Assembly (NCBI GenBank): GCA_021779435.1
Contig: JAJYAR010000093.1
Span: 1 to 8,346 of the forward strand
Length of the DNA stretch: 8,346 nt
Direction of reading: 5' to 3'
Origin: a bacterium
GTDB lineage: Bacteria > Verrucomicrobiota > Verrucomicrobiae > JAJYAR01
In this document: positions 1-5,945 of the stretch, piece by piece
How positions within the stretch are numbered: position 1 is the stretch's first letter
Layout of the letters: each line of letters begins with the position of its first letter
Made by a program: the position numbers and the translations under genes
The notes under the pieces: model-generated
The model's input: the letters and a program-made list of their open reading frames with translations, nothing else
What the model was told of the DNA's origin: nothing
The model's database searches: none

Positions 1-2
1 TC

Positions 3-179
3 ACCGTGCCCGCCGGCTTCGATGCCCAGCGAATCCGGCTGACGGGCAATGTCGCCGGGCAGCCTCCGTTCCGCGGCACCTTGAAACACCATGGCTGGGT
101 TGCCACGTCGGTGCGCCTCCCCGCCGCTTCCGAAACCCTCGACCCGCGCGTGATTGCTCCGGCCGAGGTGGAGCTGTGA
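3..179 (+). CDS. DUF2760-like protein, C-terminal 58 residues (5' partial)
   Basis: The reading frame is open from the left edge and ends in TGA at 177-179; the first two bases belong to an earlier codon. The visible residues run from TVPAGFDAQRIRLTGNVAGQ through FRGTLKHHGW and VRLPAASETLDP to the terminal VIAPAEVEL. From memory, the pattern of a PAGFD, then RLTGN, a G-T-L-x-H-x-GW turn and a C-terminal PAEVEL matches the end of DUF2760 proteins (Pfam family of unknown function). DUF2760 genes often lie just upstream of an Hsp70 and an Hsp70-DUF3731 gene, exactly the order seen here, so context supports the call. No catalytic residues or membrane segments can be judged from this fragment. It could be another small family with a similar tail; the coding call is firmer than the family name. 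Confidence 0.62.
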   Translation, partial: TVPAGFDAQRIRLTGNVAGQPPFRGTLKHHGWVATSVRLPAASETLDPRVIAPAEVEL

Positions 180-211
180 CCAGCCGCCGGCGCTCCGCAG
201 CCACTCAATCC

Positions 212-235
212 CCGGCCTCTGTGGAGGCCGGCTAC
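212..235 (-). repeat. REP-like hairpin, type A (A0)
   Basis: On the minus strand GTAG is followed by an 8-bp perfect stem (CCGGCCTC pairing with GAGGCCGG) and the 4-nt loop CACA. The same element occurs three times after the second Hsp70 gene. Similarity extends past the stem: on the + strand the CTACACCAA flank is shared with two of those copies. A GTAG foot beside an imperfect hairpin is the hallmark of REP sequences mobilised by RAYT/TnpA-REP transposases. It starts 33 nt after the upstream stop codon and may act at the mRNA 3' end; no T-run follows it, so a simple intrinsic terminator is unlikely. Confidence 0.75.
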
Positions 236-244
236 ACCAAAGCG

Positions 245-265
245 TCTCTCATCTCTCAACTCTGT
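245..265 (+). repeat. Heptad repeat tract, TCTCTCA type
   Basis: Two exact TCTCTCA heptamers are followed by the degenerate ACTCTGT. It is the first of three 7-bp-period tracts between the DUF2760-like gene and the first Hsp70. No binding motif or promoter is evident in it. Confidence 0.55.
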
Positions 266-300
266 CGCAGCCACGCTGAAGCCGGTTCGGCCCAGTCGGA

Positions 301-328
301 AATCGAGAATCGAAAATCGAAAATCCAC
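301..328 (+). repeat. Heptad repeat tract, AATCGAA type
   Basis: Four consecutive heptamers read AATCGAG, AATCGAA, AATCGAA and AATCCAC. The tract is AT-richer than its surroundings. Seven-base tandem runs are known as STRR elements in filamentous cyanobacteria; similar runs in Verrucomicrobiota are my recollection. Replication slippage is the likely origin. Confidence 0.65.
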
Positions 329-363
329 CGCTCGCTTACGCTCGCCGCTACACGGAGCGCGCG

Positions 364-398
364 TCGTCCCTCGTAAATCGTCCTTCGTCACTCGTCCA
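364..398 (+). repeat. Heptad repeat tract, TCGTNNN type, running into the start codon
   Basis: Five successive heptamers begin with TCGT: TCGTCCC, TCGTAAA, TCGTCCT, TCGTCAC and TCGTCCA. The last base of the fifth heptamer is the A of the ATG of the first Hsp70. The tract therefore occupies the whole region where a ribosome binding site would be expected, and no purine-rich Shine-Dalgarno sequence exists there. Confidence 0.7.
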
Positions 399-2242
399 TG
401 TCCCGCTACTCCGTCGGTATCGACCTTGGCACCACGAATTCCGCGGTGTCGTACTTCGACCTTTCCCGCACCACGCCGCGCGGGGCAGAGCAGTCCATGC
501 TCGCCATCCCGCAGGTGACCGCGGTCGGCACGGTCGAGAACAGGCCGTTATTGCCGTCGTTCCTCTACCTTCCGAACGCGCAGGAATTTCCCGCCGGTGC
601 GCTTGCGCTGCCATGGACGGACAAGGTCTCGCCGGCCGAGGGCATCGTTGGCGAGTTTGCCCGGGCGCACGGCGCGAAGGTTCCCGCCCGGCTGGTCTCC
701 TCGGCAAAGAGCTGGCTCTCGCACGCGGGCGTCGATCGTCAGACGGCGATCCTTCCCTGGCAGGCGCCGGCCGATGTGACGCGCGTCTCGCCTGTCGAGG
801 CGTCCCGGCGCACGCTCGCGCATCTGCGCGCGGCCTGGGACAGGCAATTCGCCGACGCGCCGCTTGCCGCGCAGGACGTTGTTCTGACGGTCCCGGCCTC
901 GTTTGATGCGGCGGCCCGCGAATTGACGCTCGCCGCGGCGAAGCAGGCGGGACTTGGCAACATCACCCTGCTGGAGGAACCGCAGGCCGCGTTCTATGCG
1001 TGGACCGAGCAAATGGGGCAGAGCTTCCGCAGGCAGGTGCATCCCGGCGACGTGATCCTCGTGATCGATGTCGGCGGCGGAACGAGCGACTTCTCGCTCA
1101 TCGCCGTCACCGAGCGCGATGGTGAGGTCGAGCTGACGCGTCTCGCCGTCGGCGACCACATCCTTCTTGGAGGCGACAACATGGACCTCGCGTTGTCGTA
1201 CGCCGTCAGTCAGCGCCTGTCGGCAGAGGGAAAGAAGCTCGATGCGTGGCAATTCAATGCGCTGACGTTCGCGTGCCGTCAGGCCAAGGAGACGCTTTTC
1301 GCCGACGCTTCGCTGGCGCGGGCCCCGCTGGTGATTCCCGGCCGCGGCTCGTCGCTGATCGGCGGCACGATCAAGGCGGAGCTGACGCGAGACGAACTCA
1401 CGCGGGTCCTGACCGATGGCTTCTTTCCGAAGGCCGCCATCACCGACCTGCCAAAAACGGCGCGGAGTTCCGGGCTCGCCCAGATGGCGCTCCCGTACGC
1501 GCAGGACGCGGCCGTCACGCGGCATCTTGCCGCATTCCTGACGCGACAGGCGAAGGCGCTTGCGGCAGGGCACGATATTCCGGTGAAGATCGAAGGCCGG
1601 GCCTTCGTTCATCCGACCGCGGTGCTGTTCAACGGCGGCGTGTTCAAGTCGGCGGTGCTGAAGAACCGGATGCTGGAGGTCCTGAACCAGTGGCTCGTCG
1701 CGGACGGCGGCAAGCCGCTTGCGGAACTCGAAGGCGCCGAACTCGATCTGGCGGTGGCGCGCGGCGCTGCCTACTACGGCTGGGCGCGGCAGGGACACGG
1801 GCTTCGTATCCGCGGCGGCACGGCCCGGGCGTATTACGTCGGTGTCGAGTCTGCGATGCCTGCGGTGCCGGGGATCGAGCTGCCCGTGCGCGCGCTCTGC
1901 GTGGCGCCGTTCGGGATGGAGGAGGGAACGACCGCGGACGTACCGCCGCAGGAGTTCGGGCTCGTTGTCGGCGAACCAACACGGTTCCGCTTCTTCTCCA
2001 GTTCCGTGCGTCGTGACGACACCGTTGGCGCGATGATCGACGATCCGGCGGGCAGCGAGGAATTCGAGGAACTGGCGCCGATCGAGTCCACTCTTCCTGC
2101 GCTGGCGGGGAACGAAGGCCGGCTGGTGCCGGTGAGCCTGCAGGCTGCGGTGACGGAGATCGGGACGCTGGAACTCCGCTGTCTCGAAAAGTCCGGTACG
2201 GGGCGGTGGAGACTCGAACTCAACGTGCGGATGCGGGAGTGA
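398..2242 (+). CDS. Divergent Hsp70 family ATPase (614 aa), short paralogue
   Basis: This is a cytoplasmic Hsp70-type ATPase, expected to couple ATP turnover to binding of client polypeptides. Phosphate-1 motif GIDLGTTNS is at residues 7-15, an invariant-type Lys in SSAKSW is K104 (aligned by eye to the catalytic Lys of DnaK/Hsc70), EEPQAAFY is at 193-200, phosphate-2 DVGGGTSDF at 224-232, GGDNMD at 258-263, FNGGVF at 411-416 and the adenosine-side DLAVARGAA at 450-458. After about residue 470 comes a beta-rich segment ending in TEIGTLELRC and WRLEL, comparable with the SBD-beta of DnaK. The protein then stops, with no helical lid and no acidic EEVD-like tail, so it is not canonical DnaK. The start is fixed by the phosphate-1 loop seven residues in. 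It is clearly paralogous to the second Hsp70; both share a long stretch around SAKSWL-HAGVDR-ILPW. Client and co-chaperones are unknown. Confidence 0.95.
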   Translation: MSRYSVGIDLGTTNSAVSYFDLSRTTPRGAEQSMLAIPQVTAVGTVENRPLLPSFLYLPNAQEFPAGALALPWTDKVSPAEGIVGEFARAHGAKVPARLVSSAKSWLSHAGVDRQTAILPWQAPADVTRVSPVEASRRTLAHLRAAWDRQFADAPLAAQDVVLTVPASFDAAARELTLAAAKQAGLGNITLLEEPQAAFYAWTEQMGQSFRRQVHPGDVILVIDVGGGTSDFSLIAVTERDGEVELTRLAVGDHILLGGDNMDLALSYAVSQRLSAEGKKLDAWQFNALTFACRQAKETLFADASLARAPLVIPGRGSSLIGGTIKAELTRDELTRVLTDGFFPKAAITDLPKTARSSGLAQMALPYAQDAAVTRHLAAFLTRQAKALAAGHDIPVKIEGRAFVHPTAVLFNGGVFKSAVLKNRMLEVLNQWLVADGGKPLAELEGAELDLAVARGAAYYGWARQGHGLRIRGGTARAYYVGVESAMPAVPGIELPVRALCVAPFGMEEGTTADVPPQEFGLVVGEPTRFRFFSSSVRRDDTVGAMIDDPAGSEEFEELAPIESTLPALAGNEGRLVPVSLQAAVTEIGTLELRCLEKSGTGRWRLELNVRMRE

Positions 2243-2263
2243 GCCTCCGACGACCTCTCAGCC

Positions 2264-2312
2264 GTAGGTTGCGCGCTTGCCGCGCAACGTTGCGAGCAAG
2301 CTCGCAACCTAC
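2264..2312 (+). repeat. BIME-like pair of REP hairpins with GTAG at both outer ends (type D)
   Basis: The 49-bp element is two abutting hairpins. The left one is GTAG, stem GTTGCGCG, loop CTTGC, stem CGCGCAAC. The right one reads the same way on the minus strand: GTAG, stem GTTGCGAG, loop CTTG, stem CTCGCAAC. Both stems are 8 bp and perfect. The two stems differ at one base pair (C-G against A-T), a compensated change. Head-to-head REPs with outward feet are the classical BIME layout. It begins 22 nt after the stop of the first Hsp70. Confidence 0.85.
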
Positions 2313-2460
2313 ACACGCAGCCAAATTCGAGCGTCGAAAAAAGAAAGGCTGAAACCGGAGCGCCGCACCGTTGCCCGCGAATCACGCGACCACACACGAA
2401 TCATGATCATCGAAGCGCGCCATGCCCGGGCAGAGTGTCATCTATTGCCTGGATTCCGAA
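2313..2460. other. Intergenic stretch with no recognised feature
   Basis: Read on both strands, this part of the 553-bp spacer gives no convincing gene, RNA or promoter. Open frames cross it, but they have no domain signature and continue into repeat DNA. It contains an A-rich patch near 2336-2346 and a TCATGATCATCGA segment near 2401. The stretch 2612-2708, between the next two repeats, is equally featureless. Confidence 0.5.
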
Positions 2461-2611
2461 GTCGGAGTGACCACAGAGCAGCTCCGACGGAGTTCACAGA
2501 GAATAGCTTGGCAAAGGCCTTGCGGGTTCAGGGTGGTACTATTCTGTGCGCGCGAGAGTTTTCATTCGGGCCTCCGGTTTGGCTCGGCTTGGGCCTCGGT
2601 GTCCTCTGTGG
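2461..2611. repeat. CCACAGAG-type inverted-repeat element (MITE-like remnant)
   Basis: The ends carry CCACAGAG (2471-2478) and its complement CTCTGTGG (2604-2611). Inside lie a second inverted pair, AGAATAG (2500-2506) against CTATTCT (2539-2545) with flanking CACAGA/TGTG, and a 7-bp pair GTCGGAG (2461-2467) against CTCCGAC (2482-2488). I recall dispersed repeats built on CCACAGAG in Planctomycetota and Verrucomicrobiota spacers, so this may be a decayed member. No transposase and no target-site duplication is visible. Boundaries are approximate. Confidence 0.5.
2509..2523 (+). promoter_or_regulatory. Weak sigma-54-like -24/-12 motif
   Basis: TGGCAAAGGCCTTGC matches the sigma-54 layout TGGCACGNNNNTTGC in the -24 GG, the -12 GC and their spacing, with two mismatches next to the -24 box. 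It lies 272 bp upstream of the second Hsp70 start and inside a repeat-like element, so chance is quite possible. No enhancer-binding-protein site was recognised. Confidence 0.2.
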
Positions 2612-2708
2612 CAAAATCGGTATTCAGGTATTGGATGACACTGTGCGTTTTCCCGTGGCGCCGGGCATCGGCACCGGACGCGGGCTTGAGCATGGCGCTG
2701 CACGTATG

Positions 2709-2790
2709 AACCACGAAATACACCAAACACACGAAACGCGTCCGATTCTCATCGGGATTCCGTTTCGGCAATTTCGTGTGTTTCGTGGTT
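2709..2790 (+). repeat. Long TTTCGTG hairpin immediately upstream of the second Hsp70 start
   Basis: AACCACGAAA (2709-2718) pairs with TTTCGTGGTT (2781-2790), and CACACGAAA (2728-2736) pairs with TTTCGTGTG (2772-2780). The right arm is thus 19 continuous paired bases and the left arm carries a 9-nt bulge. A further inner pair, CGAAACG (2732-2738) with CGTTTCG (2761-2767), can form as an alternative. The hairpin ends 5 nt before the ATG. Repeats of this TTTCGTG kind are, from memory, scattered through Verrucomicrobiota and Planctomycetota spacers. In mRNA it would occupy the ribosome landing site. Confidence 0.75.
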
Positions 2791-2795
2791 AACCC

Positions 2796-5648
2796 ATGTC
2801 TTCAGCCAACTACATCGTCGGGATCGATCTCGGGACCAGCAACTGCGCGGTGGCGTACGCGGATGTGACGCACGGTGCGGCGGCTGCCGTGGCGGACTTT
2901 CCGGTCGTGCAGGTGCAGCGTCCGGGACAGGTCGGCGCGCAGCCCCTGCTGCCATCGTGCCTTTACATCCCGGTGGAGAGTGAGATTGCGGCCGGTGCCG
3001 CGCGGCTGCCGTGGGGCGAATCGCCGAGGATCATCGCGGGCGAGTTTGCGCGGTGGCAGGGCTCGCGCGTGCCGGGGCGGCTCGTCGCTTCGGCGAAGAG
3101 CTGGCTGTGTCACGCCGGCGTCGACCGGACGGCGCCGATCCTGCCCTGGGGGGCACCGGCCGACATCGAGAAGGTCTCGCCGATGCACGCGTCGGCGCTG
3201 CTTCTTTCGCACATGGCGCAGGCCTGGAATGCCGCGCATCCGAAGGCGCCGCTTTCGGGGCAGGAAGTCGTGATCACGGTCCCGGCATCGTTCGATGAAG
3301 TCGCGCGCTCGCTGACGGTCAGCGCCGCGCGCGAGGCGGGGCTCGATCACTTCACGCTCGTCGAAGAGCCGCAGGCTGCCTTCTACGATTTCACGTCACG
3401 GCACCGGCAGGACCTGGCGGAGGCGCTTGCGGGCGTCCGACTCGTGCTGGTGGTCGATGTTGGCGGCGGCACGACGGACTTCACGTTGATTTCGGTTGGT
3501 GTCGGCGAGGACGGTCCCGTGCTGAAGCGCATCGCGGTTGGCGAGCACCTGATTTTGGGCGGCGACAACATGGATGCGGCGCTGGCGCGGCAGGCGGAGG
3601 AGCGGCTGGCGAGGGATGGCCGGAAGCTCAATGCCACCCAGTGGACGCAGCTGGTGCAGATGGCGCGCGTTGCGAAGGAGACGCTCCTGGCTGTCGCACC
3701 CCCTGAACGCCAGGCCATCGCGATCGCAGGCACCGGAAGCCGGCTGGTTGGGTCGACGCTCTCGACCGAGGTGACGCGCGAGGAAGTCGAGCGATTGATC
3801 GTGGAAGGCTTCTTTCCGGCGTGTGCGGCGGACGAGCAGCCGAGAAAGTCGGCGCGCACCGCGCTGCAGGAGCTTGGGCTGCCGTACGCACAGGACCCGT
3901 CGATCACGCGCCACCTCGCGGCATTCCTGGCGCGGCATGCGGCGGCGGGGTTTGCGGCCTTGGGTGAGGAAGATGGCCGTGAGCGCCAGCAGCCACTCGC
4001 CAGCGCTCGCAGTCACGACGAAAGCGATCCACCCGCTGGTGCTCGCCCCGGCGTGCCAAGGCCCGACGCGATCCTTCTCAACGGAGGCGTGTTCAATGCG
4101 CCGCGGCTGGCGAACCGCCTGGTGGACATCGTGACCTCGTGGTGGCCGGAACAGCCGCGTATCCAGTTGCTCGAGCATGATTCGTTGGATCTCGCGGTCG
4201 CCCGAGGCGCGGCGGCGTACGGGCTGGCGCGGCGGGGAGTCGGACGCCGGATTGGTGGCGGCGCGGCGCAGGCGCTCTACATCGGGCTCACGACGGATGG
4301 CGGCGAGGCGGGCTCGCGTGCCGTGTGTGTGATTCCTCGCGGCCACGAGGAAGGACAGATTGTCGACATGACCGAGCGGGCGTTTCAGCTCACGGTGGAT
4401 CAACCGGTGCAGTTCCCGCTGTTTTCGACGACGTCGGATCGCATCGACGAGCCCGGTGACGTGGTGACGACGGACGAGGCGTTCAAGCCACTCCCGCCGC
4501 TGCACACGCTGCTTCGTGCGACCGGGGCGAAACGCGGCGCGGTGCCGGTGCACCTGCGCTCGGCGCTGACGGAACTTGGCACCCTGGAACTCTGGTGCGT
4601 ATCGAACGTGGCGGACGAGCGCTGGCGGCTGGAGTTCGATCTGCGTGGAGCGGCGGCGCGGGCGGGAATGAGCGTGACCGAATCGATGCCCGAGAGCTTT
4701 GGGCAGGTGCGCGAGCTTGTGGACCGGGTGTTCGGCCCGGCGCCGAGGGTGGTGGAGCCGCGCGAAGTGAAGCGCTTCGGGGAAACGCTCGAGGCGGCGC
4801 TCGGTGCGCGCGAGACCTGGACGGTGCCGCTGCTGAGGGAATTGTGGAGCACGCTGTTTGCCGGGGCGAAACGCCGCCGCCGGTCGCCGGTGCACGAACG
4901 GCTTTTCTACCGGTTCATCGGCTACGGGCTGCGTCCCGGCTTCGGTTACCCGCTCGACGAATGGCGCTGCGAGCAGACCTTTCAGCTCCTTGCGGAGAAC
5001 GTGAACTTCCATGCGGAGGTATCCGTCTGGAACGAGTTCTGGGTGATGTGGCGGCGGATTGCAGGCGGGCTGACGCCCGAGCAGCACCAGGCGCTCTGGC
5101 GGGTGCTGGAGCCGCACCTCGCGCGTCGCGTGCCGCCGATGGCCGCGAAGAATCTCGGACGTGCAAAAGGCATCCAGCCGGAGGGACTTGATGAGATGGT
5201 GAGGACGGCGGCCTCGCTCGAACGACTCGAACCCGCGCAGAAGACGGTGTTGGGGAACTGGATCGTCGCGCGATTGAAGGCGCCGGGGCAGGGCGGCTCG
5301 GGCCCGTGGGCCTGGGCGCTGGGACGGGCCGGGACTCGCGCCCCGCTGTTCGGAAGCGGACACCAGACCGTGTCGCCGGAGCAGGCGGCGGAGTGGTTGA
5401 CGCTGCTGCTGGACAAGGACCTGCGGACCGTCGATGGCGCTGCGTTTGCCGCGGTGCAGCTGGCGCGACTGACCGGCGACCGAACCCGCGACGTCGACGA
5501 GGCGCTGCGAGCGAGGACGATCGACGCGCTGCGCGCCGCGAAGGCGCCGGAGCGCTGGCTGCAACTGGTGAGTGAGGTCGTGGCACTTCAGGCCGAGGAC
5601 GAGGCGAGGGTGCTGGGCGACACGCTCCCACTCGGGCTGACGGTGTAG
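2796..5648 (+). CDS. Hsp70 family ATPase with C-terminal DUF3731-type extension (950 aa)
   Basis: The N-terminal half repeats the layout of the short paralogue: GIDLGTSNC at residues 9-17, catalytic-type Lys K101 in SAKSW, DVGGGTTDF at 221-229, GGDNMD at 255-260, LNGGVF at 428-433 and DLAVARGAA at 465-473. A beta-type substrate domain ends near TELGTLELWC and WRLEF (W610). From about residue 630 there is a 320-residue helical-looking extension: a basic KRRRRSPVHE (692-701), LRPGFGYPLDEWR (712-724) and WNEFWVMWRRIAGGL (745-759), then LTPEQ and several Trp- and Leu-rich helices. These motifs fit DUF3731, a domain of unknown function usually found fused to Hsp70. Relative to the short paralogue there is a roughly 20-residue longer low-complexity linker at 391-423, within the ATPase half. 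The start is set by the phosphate-1 loop. Function is not established; an adaptor or client-docking role for the extension is inference. Confidence 0.93.
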   Translation: MSSANYIVGIDLGTSNCAVAYADVTHGAAAAVADFPVVQVQRPGQVGAQPLLPSCLYIPVESEIAAGAARLPWGESPRIIAGEFARWQGSRVPGRLVASAKSWLCHAGVDRTAPILPWGAPADIEKVSPMHASALLLSHMAQAWNAAHPKAPLSGQEVVITVPASFDEVARSLTVSAAREAGLDHFTLVEEPQAAFYDFTSRHRQDLAEALAGVRLVLVVDVGGGTTDFTLISVGVGEDGPVLKRIAVGEHLILGGDNMDAALARQAEERLARDGRKLNATQWTQLVQMARVAKETLLAVAPPERQAIAIAGTGSRLVGSTLSTEVTREEVERLIVEGFFPACAADEQPRKSARTALQELGLPYAQDPSITRHLAAFLARHAAAGFAALGEEDGRERQQPLASARSHDESDPPAGARPGVPRPDAILLNGGVFNAPRLANRLVDIVTSWWPEQPRIQLLEHDSLDLAVARGAAAYGLARRGVGRRIGGGAAQALYIGLTTDGGEAGSRAVCVIPRGHEEGQIVDMTERAFQLTVDQPVQFPLFSTTSDRIDEPGDVVTTDEAFKPLPPLHTLLRATGAKRGAVPVHLRSALTELGTLELWCVSNVADERWRLEFDLRGAAARAGMSVTESMPESFGQVRELVDRVFGPAPRVVEPREVKRFGETLEAALGARETWTVPLLRELWSTLFAGAKRRRRSPVHERLFYRFIGYGLRPGFGYPLDEWRCEQTFQLLAENVNFHAEVSVWNEFWVMWRRIAGGLTPEQHQALWRVLEPHLARRVPPMAAKNLGRAKGIQPEGLDEMVRTAASLERLEPAQKTVLGNWIVARLKAPGQGGSGPWAWALGRAGTRAPLFGSGHQTVSPEQAAEWLTLLLDKDLRTVDGAAFAAVQLARLTGDRTRDVDEALRARTIDALRAAKAPERWLQLVSEVVALQAEDEARVLGDTLPLGLTV

Positions 5649-5666
5649 GAACGACGGGACCGAACC

Positions 5667-5690
5667 CCGGCCTCTGCGGAGGCCGGCTAC
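5667..5690 (-). repeat. REP-like hairpin A1 (second copy A2 at 5795-5818)
   Basis: On the minus strand: GTAG, stem CCGGCCTC, loop CGCA, stem GAGGCCGG. The copies A1 and A2 are identical; A0 upstream of the first Hsp70 has loop CACA instead. Confidence 0.8.
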
Positions 5691-5719
5691 ACCAAGGCAC
5701 GGCATGCGAACGGTTTGAT

Positions 5720-5743
5720 GTAGCCGGGGTCCGCAGACCCCGG
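5720..5743 (+). repeat. REP-like hairpin B1 (second copy B2 at 5848-5871)
   Basis: On the + strand: GTAG, stem CCGGGGTC, loop CGCA, stem GACCCCGG. Foot and loop are the same as in hairpin A, but stem positions 5-6 are GG instead of CC and the opposite arm changes to match. A and B face each other, so an A-B pair resembles a BIME. Confidence 0.8.
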
Positions 5744-5755
5744 TGCTTGGTTCAC

Positions 5756-5779
5756 GGCGCGCCCAGCGGTCGCGCCTAC
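5756..5779 (-). repeat. REP-like hairpin C1 (second copy C2 at 5884-5907)
   Basis: On the minus strand GTAG leads into GGCGCG (sharing its last G), a 9-nt middle, and CGCGCC. The stem is shorter than in A, B or D and its centre can pair only in part. The shared GTAG foot is the reason to place it in the same family. Confidence 0.55.
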
Positions 5780-5922
5780 CTCGAGCCACAAACCCCGGCC
5801 TCTGCGGAGGCCGGCTACACCAAGGCACGGCATGCGAACGGTTCGATGTAGCCGGGGTCCGCAGACCCCGGTGCTTGGTTCACGGCGCGCCCAGCGGTCG
5901 CGCCTACCTCGAGCCACGAACT

Positions 5923-5945
5923 CCGGCCTCGCGGAGGCCGGCTAC
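5923..5945 (-). repeat. Truncated-array hairpin A3
   Basis: The stem arms CCGGCCTC and GAGGCCGG and the CTAC foot are intact, but the loop has shrunk to three bases. The sequence after the foot no longer matches the unit, so this is the array boundary. Confidence 0.75.

Noticed and set aside
180..397. CIRCE or sigma-32-type heat-shock control upstream of the first Hsp70
   Set aside because: No TTAGCACTC/GAGTGCTAA pair and no CTTGAA plus CCCCAT pair at the right spacing was found. CTTGAA occurs only inside the upstream gene.
2277..2792. A 171-codon plus-strand open frame between the two Hsp70 genes
   Set aside because: It begins inside the BIME-like element and ends in the TTTCGTG repeat. 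Its NHEIHQTHE and FRVFRG stretches are translations of repeat DNA.
5667..5743. Hairpins A and B as rho-independent terminators
   Set aside because: The stems are strong, but no run of T follows on the + strand. A role in mRNA stability or as REP substrates fits better.
3396..5828. An 810-codon minus-strand open frame opposite the long Hsp70, and similar long ones at 548-1798 and 6126-8162
   Set aside because: They lie antisense to genes with clear motifs, are rich in Arg, Pro and Ala, show no domain pattern, and are expected in high-GC DNA. The first also runs into the tandem repeats.
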